This document shows, piece after piece, positions 1-5,308 of a stretch of 5,308 bases of DNA (position 1 is its first letter; the number at the start of each line of letters is the position of its first letter). The translations under genes and the position numbers were made by a program. The stretch is from contig WAPZ01000074.1 in NCBI GenBank assembly GCA_015520535.1, positions 1-5,308 on the forward strand, read 5' to 3'. The DNA comes from Candidatus Heimdallarchaeota archaeon. GTDB taxonomy: Archaea; Asgardarchaeota; Heimdallarchaeia; Hodarchaeales; S146-22. A model generated the notes under the pieces. That model did no database searches. It was not told the DNA's origin and saw nothing but the letters and a program-made list of their open reading frames with translations.

Positions 1-420
1 GAAATTCCGCCAATATTACTGAACGCGGTTTTACATCTGAATACTTTTATACGTTTGGCAGACGATATGTCTGATCTAGTACGAGACTGGATAAATAAAA
101 GAGCAAATTACCTTTTATTAGATTTATGGCAAAAATCAAATGCATCAAAACAACATAAACTAATCTTAAGTGAAAAGAATCCATCAATTCATGAGGTTAT
201 TAACTTTCTCGAGTATATTATAACACAGAAACTAGATAGAACTATACTACCTTTAATGTATACTCACTATCAAAAAACAATCAAATTGTTTACAGAATAC
301 TTCGGTTTTTTTCCACAAATTATTGACAACATACTACGGTTTAATTTTCTAGAGCCATTAAATCTTCCTTCATTTCTCAAAAAAGAGTTACCATATTATG
401 GAATCAAAATTGATTTATAA
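1..420 (+). CDS. Partial (5' end outside window): probable class I isoprenoid synthase-like protein, C-terminal part
   Basis: The reading frame is open from the first base to TAA at 418-420, so 139 C-terminal residues are visible and the true start lies upstream. A TTG at 55 is an in-frame Leu codon and not a convincing start, since the frame runs through it with ordinary protein sequence (LLNAVLHLNTFIRL). Visible residues 21-37 read DDMSDLVRD followed by WINKRANY. This is a DDxxD motif (D21, D22, D25) with a further acid at D29 and an N-Y pair at 36-37. The pattern resembles the second Asp-rich, Mg-diphosphate-binding motif of polyprenyl synthases (DDxxDxxxD...G/N). About 100 mostly soluble-looking residues follow, as in that family; no membrane helices are seen, which argues against UbiA prenyltransferases. 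The next gene, 13 nt downstream, is a geranylgeranyl reductase relative, which supports an isoprenoid role. The first Asp-rich motif would lie outside the window. A squalene/phytoene-synthase-like protein or an unrelated helical protein remains possible. Confidence 0.45.
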   Translation, partial: EIPPILLNAVLHLNTFIRLADDMSDLVRDWINKRANYLLLDLWQKSNASKQHKLILSEKNPSIHEVINFLEYIITQKLDRTILPLMYTHYQKTIKLFTEYFGFFPQIIDNILRFNFLEPLNLPSFLKKELPYYGIKIDL

Positions 421-426
421 AGAGGA
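421..426 (+). promoter_or_regulatory. Shine-Dalgarno that sets the reductase start at 434
   Basis: AGAGGA lies directly after the upstream stop codon and 7 nt before the ATG at 434. The earlier in-frame ATG at 398 lies inside the upstream gene and has only a weak, distant GAG in front of it. The protein from 434 starts MSEEFDIIVVGGG, which puts the FAD-binding strand at the usual distance from the N-terminus. No promoter fits in the 13-nt gap, so the reductase is probably cotranscribed with the upstream gene. Confidence 0.7.
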
Positions 427-433
427 TTCTCAA

Positions 434-1819
434 ATGTCAGAAGAATTTGACATCATTGTTGTCGGTGGCGGACCTGCAGGTGTTATTTCAGCATATACTG
501 CTGCCAAAAAAAGTGATTATCGAGTTTTACTAATTGATGCTAAAGAAATGGAATTAATTGGTAAAAAAACATGTGGTGATGCTCTTGTCCAATACGCACC
601 TCTTTTTCTTAAAGAGAAACTTGGGCTCACCCCACCTCTGGAAAGCGAAATAAATGACACTGTAAGATGTTTGGTTTTTCAAACGCCTGATAACGACACA
701 TTTCAAATTAACGGTGACGGTTTTATCATTGATCGACATAAGTATGGACAACGTCTGATAAATGAAGCCCAAAAAGCCGGTGTTGAAATTCGTCCACGTC
801 ATAAAGTTTTACGCGCTTTAACCCATAATAATTTTGTGATTGGTATAGAAGTGAAAGACCTTAATACCGGGAAGAAAATGCAAATTTATAGCAAAATTAC
901 CATTGATTGTTCTGGAAGAAATCATGTAGTCAGACGAACACTACCCAATGACCAATTTCCTCTTTTAGAAAAAACATTACAACAAGGCGACATGGCAGCA
1001 TCATACCGAGAAATTATTCGTCTAAAAGAAGGAGAACACGAGTACCTTCATATGATAAAAGTAATTTACGAGTTAGAAATTCCACTTCCGGGTTATTTAT
1101 GGATTTTTACAAAAGGCTCAAAAATGCTCAATGTAGGAATCGGTTGTCCAATAAATCAACACAACGGGAGTAAAGCTAAGGATTTGAAAAAAATATTTAG
1201 AAAAGCGTTTAAAAAATGGTATACCCCTAATCAATATGAAATTATTCACGCCGCCGGATATACAATACCTATTAGATATCCATTACTTAATGCTGTAGCA
1301 AATGGTTTTCTTACAGCAGGGGATGCAGCATGCCATGTTAATCCTTTTACCGTAGAAGGACACGCACCAGCATTAATAGCGGGATATTACGCTGGTTATC
1401 AAGCCGCGAAAGCATTAGAAGGATCAGAAAAGTCGCCATCGATGGAACTTCTATGGGAATATAATATTAATATAATGAATTATTTTGGTAAACAACACTG
1501 TCGTCTTCAACTTTATACAAGTGAGTTGTGTAGATTAGGTCATCGTAAAATAAATTCATTTCTTAAACTTTTTTCTGAAAAAGAGGCTTCGAATGGCGAG
1601 CTCAAGAAGAATCAGTACCATGAATTACCAAGTATGTTTGTTCAGTTTAGTAAACACCACGCAATTTCCTCAGATATGATACGGTTAACGAAAAATCTGC
1701 TCTTTATCGAAAAATACCTGAGCAATTACCCAAAAACACCAAAAGATTTTCCGATATGGAGAATGCGATTGGAACCACTCTTAAAAAAGTATTCACCTTC
1801 AAATTTCAAGCAAAACTAA
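434..1819 (+). CDS. Geranylgeranyl reductase family FAD-dependent oxidoreductase
   Basis: A 461-residue flavoprotein of the geranylgeranyl reductase / digeranylgeranylglycerophospholipid reductase family, whose members hydrogenate isoprenoid double bonds using reduced FAD, in archaea mostly to saturate membrane ether lipids. Visible marks, numbered from the start at 434: Rossmann dinucleotide motif GGGPAG (11-16) with acidic D35 ending strand 2; KKTCGDAL (44-51) with the conserved active-site-region Cys at 47; GFIIDRHKYG (D100, R101), the family G-x-x-x-D-R element; DCSG (158-161); PGYLWIF (219-225), the family P-G-Y-x-W-x-F signature next to the substrate cavity; and the second FAD motif GDAACHVNPFTVEG (296-309). 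The last 130 residues form a helical C-terminal domain, and the total length suits the longer archaeal members. An alternative ATG at 398 would add 12 residues (MESKLIYKEDSQ) and overlap the upstream gene; I reject it because of the strong Shine-Dalgarno before 434. The substrate is not determinable: phospholipid, quinone side chain or polyprenol are all possible. Oddities are C300, V307 and H310 within the second FAD motif, where small residues are usual. Confidence 0.88.
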   Translation: MSEEFDIIVVGGGPAGVISAYTAAKKSDYRVLLIDAKEMELIGKKTCGDALVQYAPLFLKEKLGLTPPLESEINDTVRCLVFQTPDNDTFQINGDGFIIDRHKYGQRLINEAQKAGVEIRPRHKVLRALTHNNFVIGIEVKDLNTGKKMQIYSKITIDCSGRNHVVRRTLPNDQFPLLEKTLQQGDMAASYREIIRLKEGEHEYLHMIKVIYELEIPLPGYLWIFTKGSKMLNVGIGCPINQHNGSKAKDLKKIFRKAFKKWYTPNQYEIIHAAGYTIPIRYPLLNAVANGFLTAGDAACHVNPFTVEGHAPALIAGYYAGYQAAKALEGSEKSPSMELLWEYNINIMNYFGKQHCRLQLYTSELCRLGHRKINSFLKLFSEKEASNGELKKNQYHELPSMFVQFSKHHAISSDMIRLTKNLLFIEKYLSNYPKTPKDFPIWRMRLEPLLKKYSPSNFKQN

Positions 1820-1829
1820 AAAAAAGCAA

Positions 1830-1857
1830 TTTTTTTCTATTAAATAAAAAATAGAAA
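1830..1857. terminator. Probable bidirectional terminator between convergent genes
   Basis: The 65-nt spacer between the two convergent stop codons holds an inverted repeat: TTTCTATT at 1834-1841 and AATAGAAA at 1850-1857, an 8-bp stem with an 8-nt A-rich loop. A run of seven T (1830-1836) gives a U-tract for the plus-strand transcript. The A-rich loop with six A (1846-1851) and the A run at 1818-1825 give U-tracts for the minus-strand transcript. Archaeal termination needs mainly U-tracts, so these may matter more than the weak AT-only hairpin. The call rests on position and composition. Confidence 0.5.
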
Positions 1858-1884
1858 GAGTAGACAACCACTTAGGTTCCTTTT

Positions 1885-4782
1885 TCATTCTTCCATCTCT
1901 CGAAGTACTTCAGTTGGTTGAAGGTTCACTACTTGCCAGAGTGGTATTAAACTACTAATAAACGCACATCCAAGTGTTATTATAGCCCATAAGGTTACTT
2001 TGAATATGGGAATGATTAATGGCGCTTCGGTCATCATAGTAACGACTTTCAGGAAGAAAAGTAATGGTGCAGAGTATCCTATTACAATGCTACTGATTAC
2101 AAAAAAGAAAATTTCAATGAACAAAGAAAGAATTAATTCAATTTTAGAGGCACCAAAACTAATCATAACTCCGAACTCAAAACGTGATCGCTGAACTTTT
2201 CGACTAACCACTAAACTAATGCCTACTATGCCAATAATAATCCCTAAAAGCATATAGTTTTCTATGCTTTCAAAAGACGTTCTATAAAGTGGTTGCAGTT
2301 GTTTGATAAAGAGATAACTAACTCGGACAAAAGGTCCCCATGGTAATAATGCCTTTGTAAGATTTGATTGGAGTTCAAGAAGGAGTTTTTCATTTGTTTT
2401 ATCCTCCGAATGTATCAAATTAAAATAAAGTCTCCTAGTACCATTGAGTAACGGGTATAACTCTGAAAATAAACGCTTTCCTACAAAAATGTCTGCATTA
2501 TTTGCATAAATATATCCAAGAACAGGAACGGTCTTGTTTGTCGCCGAACCAATGATAGTAATGTTTTCTAAAGGAATTTCAAGATTTCGATAAAAATCGT
2601 ACGAGTATAGTGCAGCTTCACCATTGAGCACTTTTTGCCAAACTTCAGTTTTTGTATAAGATGGTTTGACTTGAATTAAAGACATGTTTAGTTTATCTTT
2701 GACGGAATTATCTATTCCCGTAATATCATAAAACTGTTCCTCATTAAACACCTTTTCAGCGTATGTGGAAAGTTTAGCAAATTGTACTTTGCCACTTGTG
2801 TAAAACCATGTGCTCACTAACTCTAATTTATTTGTTAAGCCAAATTGTGAAGCTCTTGCATCCCAATCCGATAGATTGGTCATTGGAGTAATTATATATC
2901 CAACAAAGTCAGAATTCATTGTGATATTTCGTGCCATTGCTTGTTCGATGCCAATGTCTCGAGAAGACGAAAAAGAGCTCATTGAAAACATCATACTAGT
3001 TACTAGGGAAAGAATCACCAGAATGAGCAGTGTACGTATTCGATGGTGTCGAAGATTAGCAAACGCATACATTATAGGCATGGCATTTCTTTTAAGTGGT
3101 GAAAAGACCCAACTGAGCCCTCTTATTAAGAGTGGTAGAATCGTGATAATAAGGATGCAAGAAATAATTATCCCATAAATATAACCAATTACATAATAAA
3201 ATATCGAATCTGAAGCACCAATTTTACGAACGAGATCTCCTTGGAAAAGAAGTACCAAAATAACGGCATTTAGCAGTGTCCACCCTATATGAATTTTTTC
3301 ATTTTCTGGAACTAAATACGAAAACCCAATATAAATTCCCAAGGCTCCAATCATAAGAAAGAGAATGAAATCTGTGGTGGACTCATATAGCTGCATGACT
3401 CCAAAAATTATTGAGATAATCGATATAAGACTGACGATTATCCCCACCTTGTTATTCTTTTTGATTGTTATGACTTCTTCGTGTTCATGTAACGCTGAAA
3501 TTACATTCATATTCGAAATTCGCCAAGCTGCAATTATTGATGGTACTAAAACCACAAATAAACCAATAAGAAAAGCATAAACAGTTGTTTTTGGAGAAAC
3601 AACTAACACATAATCATATCCATACCTAATACCGGAAATTAAATAAAATTTAGTGTCTGTGGGCGGTTTTTTTCTCAGAGAACTAAGTAATAAATCTGTT
3701 GTAAAAATGCCACCTATAATCCCAATAATCCCCCCAATCACAGTAAGTAATATCGATTCACTTAAAATTTGAAAAAATATTTCTTTGCGTTTAAATCCCA
3801 ATGCTTTCATTGTTGCAAGTTCTTTTTTTCGATCCTCTATAAGCAAGTAGAGAATAATAAGTAACAATGTAAGGGCTGCAATTATTGATGGAAAACCTAA
3901 TGCTAAATAAAATGTGGTAATTCCATTCGTCGAATCATTAATCGTGTTTATCCATGCTTCTCGGACTTTATTTATTTTAATATTAGACCACTCACCCTCA
4001 AGAACATTTTTTAGATGATATATTACTTTTTCTTGCTGATCCTTCCACAAAACATCACGATCTTTATTCCAGCTGAGTGCAAGTTCTGTAATTTTTCCTT
4101 TCAGCATTAATTTGTCTTGGAGGTCATTTAAAGAGATAAATATACTTTCATCTGAATAATAAACAGCTTTTCCTATCGAATCGACTATCGCGGCAACCTG
4201 GAGCATTAATTGATAGGGTGGTTCATCCGGTGAAATGTAAAACTGTACCATGAATTTTTCTCCTTCTTTAAGTTGGAGATTGTAAGCTAAAATATCAGTG
4301 ATTAAAACTGGGAGAATTAATTGTTGACTGCTTTTAGGGATAATAGAGTTTACATCTAAAATAGCACCATCTTTCTTAAAATTACCGATTTTTTGATCTT
4401 TTGTAAAATCCATACCTACTATACTTATTCCACTACTTACAAGATTTGTACGTGAATTGATACTAATGCCACCATTTGCCACAATTCGTGGTGAAATTGC
4501 ATCTAATTCTCCTGATAGAAGAGTATTATCTCGTAAAACATCTTCTAATTGCTGGTCAAATAACATAGACGAATTTGATGACAATATAAGATCTAAGTTT
4601 TCTAGTGGTTCTATTTGGGTTTTGATAAGGGTATATCGAACGCTATCTCCAGAAAAAAAAGCTGTTGAAATTAATAAAAAGGAGATTGCCATACCGAATG
4701 AACTTATTATCAATTTTCTCCACTGATGACGGGATGACTTCCAAACAATCCATATATTCAATCCAATCATAACGTCCACCAT
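1885..4782 (-). CDS. Large two-module FtsX/MacB-type ABC transporter permease
   Basis: A 965-residue integral membrane protein, the permease of a type VII (LolC/LolE, MacB, FtsX) ABC transporter. These transmit ATPase motion to extracytoplasmic domains to extract lipids or lipoproteins, export peptides or drugs, or control envelope enzymes. About 12 membrane helices are seen by hydrophobicity: 24-45, 291-315, 342-365, 401-420, 446-464, 470-491, 498-514, 527-556, 583-603, 843-860, 881-912 and 922-948. Helix 1, a 245-residue outer domain and helices 2-4 make the first FtsX module; helices 9-12 with a second outer domain of about 240 residues make the second. After helices 2 and 10 come the cytosolic coupling segments (RKKELATMKALGF near 319-330; RSRFEFGVMISFGAS near 865-879), and each module ends with the family tail (W-R-I-S-N-M-N-V-I-S-A-L near 420-431; W-Q-V-V-N-L-Q-P-T-E-V-L near 949-960). 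Four extra helices (446-556) join the modules. The gene lies 28 nt after the ATPase stop, surely the same operon. The start is uncertain: ATG at 4770 (M5) has the better ribosome site and would give 961 residues. The substrate is unknown. Confidence 0.88.
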   Translation of the reverse strand: MVDVMIGLNIWIVWKSSRHQWRKLIISSFGMAISFLLISTAFFSGDSVRYTLIKTQIEPLENLDLILSSNSSMLFDQQLEDVLRDNTLLSGELDAISPRIVANGGISINSRTNLVSSGISIVGMDFTKDQKIGNFKKDGAILDVNSIIPKSSQQLILPVLITDILAYNLQLKEGEKFMVQFYISPDEPPYQLMLQVAAIVDSIGKAVYYSDESIFISLNDLQDKLMLKGKITELALSWNKDRDVLWKDQQEKVIYHLKNVLEGEWSNIKINKVREAWINTINDSTNGITTFYLALGFPSIIAALTLLLIILYLLIEDRKKELATMKALGFKRKEIFFQILSESILLTVIGGIIGIIGGIFTTDLLLSSLRKKPPTDTKFYLISGIRYGYDYVLVVSPKTTVYAFLIGLFVVLVPSIIAAWRISNMNVISALHEHEEVITIKKNNKVGIIVSLISIISIIFGVMQLYESTTDFILFLMIGALGIYIGFSYLVPENEKIHIGWTLLNAVILVLLFQGDLVRKIGASDSIFYYVIGYIYGIIISCILIITILPLLIRGLSWVFSPLKRNAMPIMYAFANLRHHRIRTLLILVILSLVTSMMFSMSSFSSSRDIGIEQAMARNITMNSDFVGYIITPMTNLSDWDARASQFGLTNKLELVSTWFYTSGKVQFAKLSTYAEKVFNEEQFYDITGIDNSVKDKLNMSLIQVKPSYTKTEVWQKVLNGEAALYSYDFYRNLEIPLENITIIGSATNKTVPVLGYIYANNADIFVGKRLFSELYPLLNGTRRLYFNLIHSEDKTNEKLLLELQSNLTKALLPWGPFVRVSYLFIKQLQPLYRTSFESIENYMLLGIIIGIVGISLVVSRKVQRSRFEFGVMISFGASKIELILSLFIEIFFFVISSIVIGYSAPLLFFLKVVTMMTEAPLIIPIFKVTLWAIITLGCAFISSLIPLWQVVNLQPTEVLREMEE
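4776..4780 (-). promoter_or_regulatory. GGTGG ribosome-binding-like site inside the start of the permease ORF
   Basis: On the minus strand the first ATG (4782-4780) is followed by GTGGACGTT and a second in-frame ATG (4770-4768). The GGTGG that spans the first ATG sits 5 nt before the second ATG and matches part of the archaeal Shine-Dalgarno complement. The 28 nt before the first ATG contain no purine-rich Shine-Dalgarno. This favours initiation at 4770 with the protein starting MIGLNIWIVWKSS, typical of FtsX-type permeases that reach helix 1 after a short basic N-terminus. It is suggestive only. Confidence 0.4.
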
Positions 4783-4810
4783 TTGATAACAATTCTATTC
4801 GTCTACTGAA

Positions 4811-5308
4811 TCAGAGTTCATTCTTGGAAATTTCTTTCAGTTGTTCATTAAGAAAATACACTTTTTTGCATGCTTTTGCCACTAATGAGTCATGGGTAAC
4901 GATTATGGTAGTTTGATTAAGTTGTGTACTTAAATTTTCCATAATATTAATAATTTCACGCGAAGTCGGTCTATCCAAGTTTCCTGTTGGTTCATCTGCA
5001 AAAACAATCTTAGGCTGATGAATCAAGGATCGAGCGATGGCAACACGTTGTTTTTCTCCGCCCGATAATCTATTGGGATATGCGTTCTTTCTATGCGAAA
5101 GACCCACCATTTTTAAGTATTCTTCTGCCTGTTGTTTTGCCTTACTACTCGAATTTCCATTCATAAGAAGTGGTAACATAATATTTTCGAGGGTCGTCAT
5201 ACTTTTAATAAGATTAAAACTTTGAAAAATAAAACCCACATTTTTTCTTCTAAATTTAGCACGTTTCTCGATTGACAACTTTGTTATGTCTTGACCATCT
5301 ATTATTAC
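4811..5308 (-). CDS. Partial (5' end outside window): LolD/MacB-type ABC transporter ATP-binding protein
   Basis: The 165 C-terminal residues of an ABC ATPase, cut by the right edge. The frame is open to base 5308, where VIIDGQDITKLS precedes a TTG codon at 5278; that TTG is internal, because the sequence before it is the family's conserved G-x-D-I-x-x-L-S segment. Visible motifs, numbered from the window edge: Q-loop FIFQSFNL (Q29), ABC signature LSGGE (81-85) followed by KQRVAIARSL, Walker B IVFADEP (D105, E106), D-loop GNLD, and H-loop VTHD (H139). All catalytic residues in view are intact; Walker A (about 50 residues earlier) is outside the window. The segments RAKFRRKNVGFIFQSFNL and TLENIMLPL are typical of the LolD/MacB subfamily that partners FtsX-type permeases, matching the gene 28 nt downstream. 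The TGA stop is at 4813-4811. The ATPase supplies ATP-driven dimerisation on the cytosolic face. The operon promoter must lie beyond 5308. Confidence 0.93.
   Translation of the reverse strand, partial: VIIDGQDITKLSIEKRAKFRRKNVGFIFQSFNLIKSMTTLENIMLPLLMNGNSSSKAKQQAEEYLKMVGLSHRKNAYPNRLSGGEKQRVAIARSLIHQPKIVFADEPTGNLDRPTSREIINIMENLSTQLNQTTIIVTHDSLVAKACKKVYFLNEQLKEISKNEL

Noticed and set aside
55..57. TTG at 55 as the start of the first gene
   Set aside because: The frame is open to base 1 with protein-like sequence, and starting at 55 would keep the Asp-rich motif at the extreme N-terminus without the helix that should precede it.
398..433. An upstream in-frame ATG at 398 as the start of the reductase
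   Set aside because: It overlaps the upstream gene by 23 nt and lacks a well-placed Shine-Dalgarno; the ATG at 434 has AGAGGA 7 nt before it and gives the usual short N-terminus before the FAD motif.
554..802. An 82-residue minus-strand frame inside the reductase gene
   Set aside because: It is wholly antisense to conserved FAD-enzyme coding sequence and shows no recognisable domain.
2000..3580. Three plus-strand frames (2000-2194, 2810-3178, 3365-3580) opposite the permease
   Set aside because: They are antisense to a continuous 965-residue permease with clear membrane helices and FtsX motifs; their hydrophobic stretches mirror the membrane segments of the real gene.
4457..5225. Plus-strand frames at 4457-4726 and 5037-5225
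   Set aside because: They are antisense to the permease N-terminus and to the ABC signature region of the ATPase, with no family resemblance.
5276..5278. TTG at 5278 as the start of the ATPase
   Set aside because: The codons before it encode VIIDGQDITK, a conserved stretch of LolD/MacB ATPases, so the gene continues beyond the window edge.
1..5308. CRISPR array, tRNA or rRNA gene, insertion sequence or riboswitch
   Set aside because: No regularly spaced direct repeats, cloverleaf, transposase-like protein or long structured leader was seen by reading both strands; nearly all bases are in the four genes.

Overview
The window is AT-rich; a few lines counted by eye give about 35-38% GC. It is almost fully coding and looks like ordinary prokaryotic chromosome, most likely archaeal. 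The main lineage clue is a geranylgeranyl-reductase-family flavoprotein. It follows directly on a gene whose visible end carries an Asp-rich motif like that of class I isoprenoid synthases. Short U-tract-like intergenic ends fit archaea too. An AT-rich Asgard-type archaeon is a reasonable guess, but nothing here proves it, and geranylgeranyl-reductase-like proteins also occur in bacteria.

Layout. Plus strand, 1-1819: the 3' part of a gene cut by the left edge (probable isoprenoid-synthase-like C-terminus, ends at 420), then a complete FAD-dependent geranylgeranyl-reductase-family gene (434-1819) 13 nt downstream with its own strong Shine-Dalgarno. The two look like one operon for making and then saturating an isoprenoid chain, most simply the chains of archaeal ether lipids. 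Positions 1820-1884 form a short convergent intergenic spacer with an AT-rich hairpin flanked by T runs on both strands, probably a shared terminator. Minus strand, 5308-1885: an ABC transporter operon. Its ATPase gene is cut by the right edge (5308-4811; the Walker A part lies outside) and is followed 28 nt downstream by a very large permease (4782-1885) built from two FtsX/MacB-type halves.

How the genes work together. The ATPase and permease should form one LolCDE/MacB-like (type VII ABC) complex. It probably works on lipids, lipoproteins or other envelope substrates rather than importing small molecules. The two operons converge, so there is no direct evidence that the transporter serves the lipid genes. 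No RNA gene, CRISPR array, mobile element or long repeat was seen. I do not see a clearly new system here. The items most worth a second look are the altered FAD-motif residues of the reductase, the identity of the truncated synthase-like gene, and the four-helix block in the middle of the permease.
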